64,000 nt of DNA from Xanthobacter autotrophicus (GTDB lineage Bacteria; Pseudomonadota; Alphaproteobacteria; Rhizobiales; Xanthobacteraceae), in the NCBI RefSeq assembly GCF_043194295.1, contig NZ_JBAFVK010000003.1; one strand, given 5' to 3'. The notes beneath the pieces are model-generated. The model saw nothing but the letters and a program-made list of their open reading frames with translations, did not search any database and had not been told where the DNA came from. This document shows, piece by piece, positions 1-8,562 of this stretch; the first letter of the stretch is position 1, and each line of letters starts with the position of its first letter. Both the position numbers and the translations under genes were made by a program.

Positions 1-64
1 GAGCAAGATTTGGCCACTGCGTGTGCGCCATCGTAAATTGGTCGCCAGCGGCATTGCGCGAGGG

Positions 65-1246
65 TCAGCGCCCGGCCAGCGCCACCGCTGCGCGCAGCAA
101 GGCAGTGTCACTGCCCGCCGGCCCCACCAGCGAGAGGCCGAAGGGCACGCCTTCCAGCCGGGCCAGCGGCAGGGACACCTGGGGCAGGCCGCCGAGGCCG
201 GCGATGCACAGAAGGTTCATGGCGAGATGCCGGGTGGTGACCTCCACCTCGGCGGTGGCCATGCCGCGCAGCGGGGCGGGGCGCGGAACCGTGGGCATGA
301 GGAACGCCGTGCCCGGTTGCAGCAGATCGCCGAGCCGGGCACGGATGGTGGCCCGGTGAGCGGCGGCGTTCTCCACCGCCGAGGGGGCGACGGCACGGGC
401 GGCGTCGAACCGCTCCTTCACCCCCGGCCCGAAGACGGGGCGCACCTTCTCGATCCACGGCCCCACCGAGGCCCAGATTTCGGCCGCCTGCAAGGTGCGG
501 AAGGTGGCGGACCAGGCATCGAGCCCGTCAGGTGCCAGGGCGATCTCTTCACAAGGCGCGAGCGTCTCCTGCGCCAGCCGCAGCACGGGGGCGAGGGCGG
601 CGGCCGCTTCCGGCGACAGCAGGGCGAAGGCCTCGCGCGGGGCAAGCAGCCGGGTGATGGGCGGCGCGGGCGCGGCATCGGCCAGCAGCACGCGGCCCAC
701 GCGGTCCAGCAGGCCGGCGTCGCGGGCGAACCAGCCCACGCAATCGAAGCTGGGCGCGAACGGGGCGACGCCGTCAAGCGGGATCCGCCCATGGGTGGGG
801 CGCATGCCGAAGAGGCCGCAATAGCTCGACGGCACCCGCACGGAGCCGCCGCAATCGGTGCCAAGGGCGAAATCCACCACGCCCCCCGCCGTGGCCGAGG
901 CCGAGCCGCTGGAGGAGCCGCCCGGCACCCGATCCGGCGCGGCCGGATTGAGCGGCGTGCCGTAATGCACATTCTCGCCGGTGAGCGAATAGCACAGCTC
1001 GTCGGCGATGGTCTTGCCGGCAAGGCTTGCGCCCGCATCCAGCAGGCGCTCGACCGCCACGGCGGAGCGCGCGGCGGGCGGGTGGGTGCCGAGCCAGTCG
1101 GGATGGCCGTTGCCGGTGGAGGTGCCGGCCACGTCCATCACATCCTTCACGGCGAAGGCGAGGCCGGCGAGCGGCCCGGCGGGCGCACCGGGCCGGGCGA
1201 GGCGCGGACCGGGGATGAAGGCGCCCAGCGCCTCGACGGCGCTCAT
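65..1246 (-). CDS. Amidase (amidase-signature family)
   Basis: This 393-residue protein belongs to the amidase-signature family, which hydrolyses C-N amide bonds with a Lys/cis-Ser/Ser triad. The triad is visible as Lys34 (FAVKD), Ser111 (GGSSSGSA) and Ser135 (GTDCGGSVR), with the usual 24-residue Ser-Ser spacing. The start was set at the ATG whose first bases overlap the stop of the upstream amidohydrolase (ATGA); longer frames upstream only read through that gene. The coupling suggests that the amidohydrolase product, or a related amide, is its substrate. It is somewhat short for the family (about 450 residues is common). The substrate is unknown; family assignment is firm. Confidence 0.9.
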   Translation of the reverse strand: MSAVEALGAFIPGPRLARPGAPAGPLAGLAFAVKDVMDVAGTSTGNGHPDWLGTHPPAARSAVAVERLLDAGASLAGKTIADELCYSLTGENVHYGTPLNPAAPDRVPGGSSSGSASATAGGVVDFALGTDCGGSVRVPSSYCGLFGMRPTHGRIPLDGVAPFAPSFDCVGWFARDAGLLDRVGRVLLADAAPAPPITRLLAPREAFALLSPEAAAALAPVLRLAQETLAPCEEIALAPDGLDAWSATFRTLQAAEIWASVGPWIEKVRPVFGPGVKERFDAARAVAPSAVENAAAHRATIRARLGDLLQPGTAFLMPTVPRPAPLRGMATAEVEVTTRHLAMNLLCIAGLGGLPQVSLPLARLEGVPFGLSLVGPAGSDTALLRAAVALAGR

Positions 1247-2484
1247 TGTCCGCACCCGCAGCCGGGAAAGTGCAGCTTCGCCCGCTCCCGCGTCAGGGTG
1301 CGCCGGCCGCCCTTGAAGGCGGCGAGCACGGGGGACAGTTCGGCCACCGCATCGCGCGGGGAAGGACTGTCGATGATGACGAAATCCGCCGCCTTGCCGG
1401 CTTCCAGCCCGTAGTCGGGAAGGTTCATGAGGCGGGCGGGACGGCTTGTGACCATGTGGAAGCACTCGGTCATGTCGTGGGCCGAGCCCACATGACAGAT
1501 GTTGGCATTCAGATTCGCCATGCGCAATTGAGAGCAGTCGCCGAACGGGGTGAAGGGGTTCAGCACATTGTTGGTGGAGAGCGAGCAGTTCACCCCATGC
1601 TGGAGCAGCAGGTGGGCCGGGGTGACGCCGCGCGTCTTCGCGAAGGTGCGGTCGCGCCCCATCAGGAACAGGTCGGTGGAGGGCAGCACGGTGAGCGCGA
1701 CGCCGGCGTCCCGCATCCGCGTGGCGATCTCGACAAGCCGCTCCGGCTCCACATAGGCAAGCTTGGTGACATGGCCGATGGCCACCCGCCCGCCCCAGCC
1801 GAACCGCTCGGTGAGCGCGCAGACATAATCGAGGTCGAGGGCCGTGGGATCGGCGCCGAAATCCAGATGCATGTCGATGTCCACGTCGAAGTCGCGGGCC
1901 ATCTCGAACACCCGGTCGATCTGGCCGTGGGGATCGGTGTCGGTATAGGGCGCCGCGCCCACCGCCCTCGCCCCGCGCCGCAGCGCTTCCACCATCAGCT
2001 CGTCGGTGCCGGGATTGTTGGTGAGGCCCTCCTGCGGGAACACGCAGACCTCAATGTCCATGGCCCAGCGATAATCCTCCACCAGTTGCATCACCCCCTC
2101 GAACCCGCGCAGGCCGATGCCCGGGTCCACCTCCAGGTGGGTGCGCATGTGGGTGGTGCCCTGGGCGATGGCCTTCTCGATGGTGCGTCGGCCACGGGCG
2201 TACACATCCTGCGGGGTGAAGTCCTTCTTGGCGCGGGCCACCTCGGCGATGGCCTCCTCCAGGTCGCCCCGGCGGGAGGCGCAGCGATCGAGGATGCAGG
2301 ACTTGTCGAGGTGGATGTGGGTTTCGACGAAGCCGGGGGCGACCAGGCAGCCGGCGGCATCCACCACCTCGCCGGCGGCCGCGATGTCGGGCGCGACGGC
2401 TTCAATGCGGCCGGCGGCGACGGCGATATCGACGATACGGTCCGGCGCGTCCGGCAGGCGGGCGTTCTTGACGATGAGGTCCAT
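1243..2484 (-). CDS. Amidohydrolase, cytosine-deaminase/AtzC-like
   Basis: This 413-residue metal-dependent amidohydrolase resembles cytosine deaminase (CodA) and AtzC-type triazine hydrolases. The N-terminal metal motif is THIHLDKS (His56, His58), with further candidate ligands at His206 (DMHLD) and His238 (IGHVT). Where CodA has a His-Asp-Asp metal/catalytic motif followed by an Asp (HDDxxxDPW), this protein has TNNVLNPF (Asn305, Asn306, Asn309), so the usual metal-binding Asp is Asn. The start is the ATG at 2484; longer frames run into the LysR gene. It is translationally coupled to the downstream amidase and probably opens or deaminates an N-heterocycle or cyclic amide, but the substrate is not predictable. 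Confidence 0.85.
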   Translation of the reverse strand: MDLIVKNARLPDAPDRIVDIAVAAGRIEAVAPDIAAAGEVVDAAGCLVAPGFVETHIHLDKSCILDRCASRRGDLEEAIAEVARAKKDFTPQDVYARGRRTIEKAIAQGTTHMRTHLEVDPGIGLRGFEGVMQLVEDYRWAMDIEVCVFPQEGLTNNPGTDELMVEALRRGARAVGAAPYTDTDPHGQIDRVFEMARDFDVDIDMHLDFGADPTALDLDYVCALTERFGWGGRVAIGHVTKLAYVEPERLVEIATRMRDAGVALTVLPSTDLFLMGRDRTFAKTRGVTPAHLLLQHGVNCSLSTNNVLNPFTPFGDCSQLRMANLNANICHVGSAHDMTECFHMVTSRPARLMNLPDYGLEAGKAADFVIIDSPSPRDAVAELSPVLAAFKGGRRTLTRERAKLHFPGCGCGQ

Positions 2485-2510
2485 GGGGCGTCTCGACGGG
2501 CTGGCAGGGT

Positions 2511-3458
2511 TCACTTCACGGTGGCGCGGGCCTTCTCGCCCTTGAGCTTGGCGCGCCAGGTTCCGGTTTCGACCATCTCGGCGATGACATCGGCCATCAC
2601 CTTGGCCACCGCCTCGGAGCCGCGCGGGTTCATGCTGCGCTGGGAGACGACGACGGACAGCCGCCAGGACGGCGTCGGGTCGAGGATGGAGACGGCCACC
2701 ATCTCGCCGCGCGCCATCTCGTCCATGAAGGCGAAGTGGGGCATGACCCCCAGCGCCCGGCCGGAACGCACAAGGCGGGCGATGGTGGGCAGGCTGTCGC
2801 AGGCCATGGCGACGGGCTCCACGTCGTTGCGGGCGGCGAACTGCTCGATCACCGTGCGCATCACGTTGGGCGCGCCGGGCAGCACGATGGGCCACGCGAA
2901 CATGTCGCGGAAGGAGACGCTGCCCTGCGCCGCCAGCGGGTGGTCCGGCGCCACGAACAGCATCAGCTCCTCGACCATCATCTCGGTCCAGGCCACGTGC
3001 TCGAACGCCTTGTGGTCGTAGAGCAGGGCCACATCCAGCCGGCCGGCCTGGAGGAAATCGTCGAGATAGCCGGTCATGGCCTCCACCACGTGAAGGGCGA
3101 TGTTGGGTTGCTGCTCGGCCATCGCCGAGATCAGCGGCAGGCCGAGGCCCCGGCAGGCCGAGGTGGGCAGCCCCACCGACACCCGCCCCGAGGGATTGAG
3201 CGACTTGGAGCGGACCTGGTCCTTCACCCGGTCCACCTCCTCCAGGATGCGCCGGGCATGGTCGTAGAATTGCTGGCCAAGCTCGGAGGGGGTGACGCCG
3301 CGGGCATGGCGCATGAGCAGTTCGACACCCAGCTCCTCCTCCAGATTCTTCATCTGCTGGCTCAGCGAGGGCTGGGCAATGCGCAATACCTCCGCCGCGC
3401 GGGAGAAGTTCCCGCTTTCCGCAATCTGGACGAAGTATTTGAGCTGCCGAAGATCCAT
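2511..3458 (-). CDS. LysR-family transcriptional regulator
   Basis: This 315-residue LysR-type regulator has the N-terminal winged helix-turn-helix at about residues 1-60 (LKYFVQIAESGNFSRAAE, followed by AQPSLSQQ) and a periplasmic-binding-like effector domain from about residue 90. It lies 26 bp upstream of the amidohydrolase gene on the same strand and diverges from the ABC transporter operon beginning at 3756. This is the classical position for a LysR protein controlling the opposite operon and itself. The inducer is probably the transported compound or a breakdown product (inference). Confidence 0.92.
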   Translation of the reverse strand: MDLRQLKYFVQIAESGNFSRAAEVLRIAQPSLSQQMKNLEEELGVELLMRHARGVTPSELGQQFYDHARRILEEVDRVKDQVRSKSLNPSGRVSVGLPTSACRGLGLPLISAMAEQQPNIALHVVEAMTGYLDDFLQAGRLDVALLYDHKAFEHVAWTEMMVEELMLFVAPDHPLAAQGSVSFRDMFAWPIVLPGAPNVMRTVIEQFAARNDVEPVAMACDSLPTIARLVRSGRALGVMPHFAFMDEMARGEMVAVSILDPTPSWRLSVVVSQRSMNPRGSEAVAKVMADVIAEMVETGTWRAKLKGEKARATVK

Positions 3459-3511
3459 GGCTCACCTTTGCACCAGCTGAAATGGCACTGCTCAAAAGTG
3501 ATTGTCAAATT

Positions 3512-3532
3512 GCATGATATATAGTCATATGC
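3512..3532. promoter_or_regulatory. Candidate LysR operator (interrupted palindrome)
   Basis: A 21-base AT-rich stretch with GCAT and ATGC ends and ATAT-rich arms lies in the 297-bp gap between the divergent LysR gene and the transporter operon, 54 bp upstream of the LysR start. Symmetry is imperfect. The position fits a LysR autoregulatory site; the assignment is inference. Confidence 0.3.
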
Positions 3533-3605
3533 CTAAACTATGAGCGATAAAATCGTATATTTATATTATAATCAATGGGTTGGATGTTTGGTTCGGGGCA
3601 TGACT

Positions 3606-3644
3606 CAGCCTATTATATCAGCCTATAGTCTTAGCCTATATCTA
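3606..3644. repeat. Three 13-bp direct repeats upstream of ABC operon
   Basis: The octamer CAGCCTAT (third copy TAGCCTAT) begins at 3606, 3619 and 3632, giving an exact 13-bp period. A related octamer, GCGCCTAT, starts at 3675. The array lies 112-150 bp upstream of the binding-protein start in an otherwise AT-rich intergenic region, so it may be a regulator-binding array. Confidence 0.5.
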
Positions 3645-3755
3645 TGATCGGAAAATAATCTTTGTCCTGAGGCTGCGCCTATATCAGCTTCATCTCGCAG
3701 ATGATTTTCGGGCGGTGATGCCCGGCGCGTCCTGTACACGGCAGGAGAAACAGAC

Positions 3756-4958
3756 ATGCCTCCACAAAGCATTTTGCGCAGCCAGCTTCTGGCTGCGGCG
3801 GTGGCGCTCGGCCTTTCCACCGGCTTTTCGATCCCGGCGGCGCTGGCCGATCAGGAACCCTGCATCGGCAATTCCGCCGCCGTCACCGGTCCGGCGGCAT
3901 TCTCCGGCCAGGCCATCAAGATGGGCGCGGAGATCGCCATCGAGGAGATCAACGCGGCCGGCGGCGTGCTCGGCAAGAAGCTGCGGCTGATCCAGTATGA
4001 CGATGCCGGCGCGCCGCCGCGCGGCGTCGACAACACCCGCCGCATCGCGCTGGCGGACAAGTGCATCGCCGTGCTCGGCGGCTTCCATTCCACCGTCGCT
4101 TTGGCGCAGGTGGACCCGGTGCACGAGATCGGCATTCCCTACATGGGCGTGTGGGCGGCCAACACCAAGGCCATCGAGAACGGGCGCGATCCCAACTTCA
4201 TGTTCCGCGTCTCCGCCAAGGACAAGTGGGTGGCCCGCTTCCTGGTGGACGAGGCGTTGAAGGTGTCCAAGACCGGCAAGGTGGCGTTCTTCTACGAGAA
4301 CACCGGCTGGGGCAACGGCGCATTGCCGGACGTGAAGGCCGCGCTCGCCGCCAAGGGCAAGGAACTGTTGGCCGCGGAAACCTTCAACTGGAACGACCAG
4401 GACATGTCGCCCCAGGTGATCCGCGCCCGCGACGCCGGGGCCGACGTGGCCATCATCTGGTCGCTGGACCGCGAGGCCAACCAGATCCTGCGCTCCATGG
4501 ACAAGGCGAGCTGGAAGCCGGCCATCGTCGGTGCCTGGGGCATCTCGGGCAATCTCGGCGAGCTGGCCGGCCCCCTCGCCAACGGGGTGCGGGTGATGCA
4601 GACCTATTCCTTCCTCACCCCGCAGAGCGAGGCCGGCAAGAGGCTGCTCGCCGCCGTCGAGGCCAAGACCGGCATCAAGGACCCGAAGGACATCAAGGCG
4701 CCCTCCGGCATCGCCAATTCCTATGACGCGGTCTATGTGCTGGCCGACGCCATCAAGATCGCGGGCTCTTTCGACTGGAAAAAGGTGCAGCAGGCCCTCT
4801 ACCAGGTCAGCCGCGACGGCCTCGTCGCCCCCTACAAGCCGGCCTTCGACAAGGCCGATCCCGAGCGCCAGGACGCCATCCTGCCGCAATACTACCTGCT
4901 GACGGTCTGGCACGACGGCAAGCTGATCCCCCTCAAGGGCTCGCCCTACGACAAGTGA
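3756..4958 (+). CDS. ABC transporter substrate-binding protein (branched-chain type)
   Basis: This 400-residue periplasmic binding protein belongs to the LivK/AmiC-like type I fold. It has a signal peptide of about 31 residues ending in an ALA|D cleavage motif, followed by the typical start of the mature domain (ITGPAAFSGQ-like, here VTGPAAFSGQAIKMGAEIA). A GGAG ribosome-binding site lies about 10 bases before the ATG. It heads an operon of permease, permease-ATPase fusion and ATPase genes and would deliver the solute to that transporter. Neighbouring hydrolases suggest an amide- or ring-nitrogen-containing ligand rather than leucine (inference). Confidence 0.92.
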   Translation: MPPQSILRSQLLAAAVALGLSTGFSIPAALADQEPCIGNSAAVTGPAAFSGQAIKMGAEIAIEEINAAGGVLGKKLRLIQYDDAGAPPRGVDNTRRIALADKCIAVLGGFHSTVALAQVDPVHEIGIPYMGVWAANTKAIENGRDPNFMFRVSAKDKWVARFLVDEALKVSKTGKVAFFYENTGWGNGALPDVKAALAAKGKELLAAETFNWNDQDMSPQVIRARDAGADVAIIWSLDREANQILRSMDKASWKPAIVGAWGISGNLGELAGPLANGVRVMQTYSFLTPQSEAGKRLLAAVEAKTGIKDPKDIKAPSGIANSYDAVYVLADAIKIAGSFDWKKVQQALYQVSRDGLVAPYKPAFDKADPERQDAILPQYYLLTVWHDGKLIPLKGSPYDK

Positions 4959-4964
4959 GCCCGC

Positions 4965-5000
4965 GCGGGAGGCGGTTTCCCTCGCCGCCTCCCGCTTTTT
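4965..5000 (+). terminator. Intercistronic terminator/attenuator after binding-protein gene
   Basis: An 11-bp perfect stem (4965-4975 with 4985-4995), a 9-base loop and then TTTTT form a Rho-independent terminator 7 bases after the binding-protein stop. Placed inside the operon, it probably makes partial termination so that the binding protein is made in excess over the membrane subunits. Confidence 0.8.
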
Positions 5001-5073
5001 GTCTCCCCCACGCTGCCACCACTCGCCTCGACCGGCCACGGCCGAGCCCCCTCCCTCCGACAGGTCGCCCGCA

Positions 5074-5949
5074 ATGACCACAGTGGTGCAATACATCCTG
5101 TCCGGCCTTGCCATCGGCGGCATCTATGCCCTGGTGGCCCTCGGCTTCCACATCATGTGGTCGTCGGCCAAGGCCGTGAACTTCGCCCATGGCGACACGC
5201 TGATGATCGGTGGCCTGCTGGCCGTCTACCTGCTGGCGGCGGGTCTGCCGCTGGGGCTGGCGTGCCTTGCTGCGGTGGTGGCCGGCGGCCTGTTCGGGCT
5301 GGTGCTGGAGCGCATCGCGGTGCGCCCCTTTTTGTCCCAGCAGGGCTCGGTGGGCTGGATGCTCACCACCATCGCCGTGGGCATCATGGTGGAGAGCTTC
5401 GCCACCATCCAGACCCAGGGCTACGCCCGGCCGCTGCCCTCGCCGGGGGTGGGCGCCTCGGTGCACATCCTTGGTGCCGGCATCTATCCGCAGGAACTGG
5501 TGATCCCGCTGGTGGCGGTGGTGGCCATGCTGGGCCTGCGGGCGCTGCAGCGCCACACCTTGGTGGGCCGCGCCATGCGCGCGGTGGCCCACAACAAGAA
5601 TGCCGCCGCCCTCATGGGCATCAATGTGAATGCGGTGGTCGCCTTTTCCTTCGCCCTCGCCGGGCTTTTGGGCGCGGCGGCCGGCGTGCTGGTGGCCCCG
5701 GTGGTGCAGGCCTCCGCCGCCATGGGCGTGCTGCCGGGGCTGAAGGGCTTCGCCGTGGCCATCATCGGCGGCATCACCTCGGCGCCGGGGGTGGTCATCA
5801 CCGGCCTCGTCTACGGGGTGATGGAGAAATTTGTCGAAGGCTACATCTCCACCGCCGCGCGCGAGATCATCGGCTTCTCCCTCATGATCCTCACTTTGCT
5901 GGTGTTCCCCCAGGGCCTGTTCGGCAAGCGAGAGGTGATGAAGGTATGA
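5074..5949 (+). CDS. LivH-like ABC transporter permease
   Basis: This 291-residue integral membrane permease is of the branched-chain amino acid type (LivH), with about eight hydrophobic segments and the family-typical FAHGD segment near residue 35 and IIGGITS segment near the C-terminus. The ATG at 5074 was chosen because the protein then begins with MTTVVQYILSGLAIGGIYAL, the usual LivH N-terminus. Its stop overlaps the next start (ATGA), so it is translated together with the permease-ATPase fusion with which it forms the channel. Confidence 0.9.
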   Translation: MTTVVQYILSGLAIGGIYALVALGFHIMWSSAKAVNFAHGDTLMIGGLLAVYLLAAGLPLGLACLAAVVAGGLFGLVLERIAVRPFLSQQGSVGWMLTTIAVGIMVESFATIQTQGYARPLPSPGVGASVHILGAGIYPQELVIPLVAVVAMLGLRALQRHTLVGRAMRAVAHNKNAAALMGINVNAVVAFSFALAGLLGAAAGVLVAPVVQASAAMGVLPGLKGFAVAIIGGITSAPGVVITGLVYGVMEKFVEGYISTAAREIIGFSLMILTLLVFPQGLFGKREVMKV

Positions 5950-7754
5950 GACACCTCACCCGCCATCTCACCCTTGCCGGCTTCGTGGCGCTCGCCGCGC
6001 TCCTGGTGATCGTGCCGCTCACCTCCGGCAACGAATACGAACTGCGCCTGTTCATGCTGTTCCTGATCTACGGCATCATCGCCGTGGGCCTGAACGTGCT
6101 GGTGGGGCTCACGGGCCTCGTCTCCCTCGGACAGGCGGGCCTGTTCGCGCTCGGCTCCTATACCGGCGCCATTGTGGCGACGCGGCTCGGCTTCGACATG
6201 ATCTCGTCGAGCCTCATCGCCGCGCTGGTGGCGGCCGGCTTCGGCGTGCTCCTCGCCTATCCCACGGTGCGGGTGCGCGGCGTCTATCTCGCCGTGGTCA
6301 CCATCGCCTTCGGCCTCATCGTGGAGAATGTCGCCATCGAGTGGCAATCGCTCACGGGGGGCACCACGGGCCTCACCTCTATCCCCGCGCCCAATGCGTT
6401 CGGGGTGCGGCTGTCCGGCTATGCCTTCTACGGGGTGCTGGCGGTGGTGCTGTTCCTCGCCACCGCCGCCGCGCACAATCTCAAGGTCTCGCGTTATGGC
6501 CGCGCCATGCTGGCGGTGTCCCAGAGCGAGATCGCGGCGCGGGCGCTGGGCGTGGACGCCACCGCCATGCGCACGCTGGCCTTCGTGGCGGCGGCGGTGA
6601 CGGCGGGCCTCGCCGGCACCTTCTACGCCTTCCTCAATTCCTACATCTCCCCCGACATCTTCACCTTCTCGGACAGCGTGCGCTTCCTGTTGATGGTGAT
6701 CCTGGGCGGGGCAGCCTCCACCTTCGGGCCGGTATTGGGCGCCTATATCCTCACCTACCTGCCGGAATATCTGCAGGACTTCGCGGTGTGGCAGAAGTTC
6801 GCCTATGGCGCGCTGCTGCTCATCGTCATGTTTGTCATGCCGCGCGGCATCATGGGCTCCCTCGCGGCCGGCCTGAAGCGGCTGGTGCCGGTGCCGCGGG
6901 CGGTTGCCGCATCCGAAGGACTGCCCGCCGAGGACACATTGCGGCTCGATCCCCGCGCGCAGAAATCCGAGCTGGTGGCGCGCGACCTCACGGTGCGGTT
7001 CGGTGGGCTCACGGCGCTGGCCAAGGCCTCGCTGCGGGTGAAGCCGGGCGAGGTGCATGCCCTCATCGGGCCGAACGGCGCCGGCAAGTCCACCTTCGTC
7101 AACACCATCTCCGGCTTCTACCAGCCAAGCGAGGGCGCCTTTGAGCTGGACGGCATCCAGCTTGCCGGCAAGGCCTCCCACGAGATCGCCCGCGCCGGCC
7201 TCTCCCGCACCTTCCAGAACACCGAATTGTTCGGCGAGATGACCGTGCTGGAAAACGTGATGGTGGGCCACCAGCAGCGCCTCGGCTACGGCCTCGTCGC
7301 CGCGCTGCTGCGCACCGGCGCCATGCGACGGCAGGATGCCGAATGCCGGCGCGCCGCCATCGGCCTGCTCGTGTTCGTGGGGTTGGAGGACTATGCCAAC
7401 GAGGAGGCTCACTTCCTCCCCTTCGGCCTCCAGCGGCGGCTGGAGATCGCCAGGGCGCTGGCTGCCCGGCCCCGCCTGCTGCTGCTGGACGAGCCCGCCG
7501 CCGGTCTCACCACCCAGGAGATCGACGAGCTGGAAGCCATGATCCGGCGCATCGCAGCGCTGGGGGTCTCGGTGCTGCTCATCGAGCATCATGTGGAACT
7601 CATCATGGCGGTGGCCGACACGGTGACCGTGCTGGACTACGGCCAGGTGATCGCCAGCGACACCCCCGCCGTGGTGCAGGAGAACCCGCGCGTCATCGAG
7701 GCTTATTTCGGCACCTCCCTCGACCACGCCCCGGCTGCGGAGGTGACGGCATGA
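5946..7754 (+). CDS. LivM-LivG fusion: ABC permease with ATPase domain
   Basis: This 602-residue protein joins two normally separate subunits. Residues 1 to about 320 are a LivM-like permease (VGLTGLVSLGQAGLFALGSY motif), and about 340-595 are a LivG-like ATPase. The ATPase has Walker A GPNGAGKST near 380 and Walker B LLLLDEPAAGL near 515. Both halves look intact, and the reading frame is continuous with no stop or frameshift at the join. It overlaps its neighbours by 4 bp on each side. The fusion fixes permease and ATPase stoichiometry; similar fusions are known in proteobacteria. Confidence 0.92.
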   Translation: MRHLTRHLTLAGFVALAALLVIVPLTSGNEYELRLFMLFLIYGIIAVGLNVLVGLTGLVSLGQAGLFALGSYTGAIVATRLGFDMISSSLIAALVAAGFGVLLAYPTVRVRGVYLAVVTIAFGLIVENVAIEWQSLTGGTTGLTSIPAPNAFGVRLSGYAFYGVLAVVLFLATAAAHNLKVSRYGRAMLAVSQSEIAARALGVDATAMRTLAFVAAAVTAGLAGTFYAFLNSYISPDIFTFSDSVRFLLMVILGGAASTFGPVLGAYILTYLPEYLQDFAVWQKFAYGALLLIVMFVMPRGIMGSLAAGLKRLVPVPRAVAASEGLPAEDTLRLDPRAQKSELVARDLTVRFGGLTALAKASLRVKPGEVHALIGPNGAGKSTFVNTISGFYQPSEGAFELDGIQLAGKASHEIARAGLSRTFQNTELFGEMTVLENVMVGHQQRLGYGLVAALLRTGAMRRQDAECRRAAIGLLVFVGLEDYANEEAHFLPFGLQRRLEIARALAARPRLLLLDEPAAGLTTQEIDELEAMIRRIAALGVSVLLIEHHVELIMAVADTVTVLDYGQVIASDTPAVVQENPRVIEAYFGTSLDHAPAAEVTA

Positions 7755-8521
7755 GCACCCAAGAGACCTCTCACGGGATCAGCCCCGGCGACGTGCTGCT
7801 CGACATCCGGTCCATGGAATTGCGCTACGGCGCGGCGGTGGCGGTGCGCGACATCTCGCTGAAGGTGAAGCGCGGCCAACTGGTGGCAGTCATCGGCAAC
7901 AACGGCGCCGGCAAGTCCTCCATGGTGAAGGGCGCGACGGGCCTCGTCGCCCCCTCCGGCGGCAAGGTGCTGTTTCGCGGCGCCGACACCACCCGCTTGA
8001 GCGCCAATGCCAAGGTGGGGCAGGGCCTCGTCATGGTGCCGGAAGGCCGCCTGATTTTTCCCGACCAGAGCGTGGAGGACAATCTCATCCTCGGCGCCTA
8101 CGTCCATGGCGGCCTCAAGGGCGCAAAGGCCAGGGCGACGCGGGAGAAGGTGCTGGAGCTGTTCCCGCGCCTGAAGGAGCGCCTCGCCCAGCAGGCCGGC
8201 TCCATGTCCGGCGGCGAGCAGCAGATGCTGGCCATCGCCCGCGGGCTGATGGCCGAGCCGGAGCTGCTCATCATCGACGAGCTGTCGCTGGGCCTTGCGC
8301 CCAAGATCGTCGACCAGCTCATGGGCGTGCTCTCCGCCCTCAACAAGGCCGGCCTCACCATCCTGCTGGTGGAGCAGCTCGCCTCCTATGCGCTCGCCAT
8401 CGCCGACCACGCCTATGTCATCGCCAACGGCCGCGTCGCGCGGGAAGGGCCGAGCCAGGTGCTCGCCCGCGACCCGGAGGTGATGGAAGCCTTCCTCGGC
8501 CGCAAGAAACCGGCGGCCTGA
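7751..8521 (+). CDS. LivF-like ABC transporter ATP-binding protein
   Basis: This 256-residue cytoplasmic ATPase is of the LivF type. Walker A is GNNGAGKSS near residue 50, the ABC signature MSGGEQQ near 152 and Walker B LLIIDELSLGL near 175, all intact. The ATG overlaps the stop of the LivM-LivG fusion. With the ATPase half of the fusion it forms the heterodimeric motor of this importer. Confidence 0.92.
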   Translation: MSTQETSHGISPGDVLLDIRSMELRYGAAVAVRDISLKVKRGQLVAVIGNNGAGKSSMVKGATGLVAPSGGKVLFRGADTTRLSANAKVGQGLVMVPEGRLIFPDQSVEDNLILGAYVHGGLKGAKARATREKVLELFPRLKERLAQQAGSMSGGEQQMLAIARGLMAEPELLIIDELSLGLAPKIVDQLMGVLSALNKAGLTILLVEQLASYALAIADHAYVIANGRVAREGPSQVLARDPEVMEAFLGRKKPAA

Positions 8522-8562
8522 GCCTCATCTTTTTGCAAGTCCATCCAGTCCAAGGAGCCCCC

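Noticed and set aside
23..1414. Long rightward open frame opposite the amidase and amidohydrolase genes
   Set aside because: Arg/Gly/His-rich low-complexity composition typical of antisense frames in GC-rich genes; the leftward frames have clear enzyme motifs.
3606..3690. Replication-origin iterons
   Set aside because: Only three or four short copies, no replication initiator gene nearby, and a divergent promoter explains the position better.
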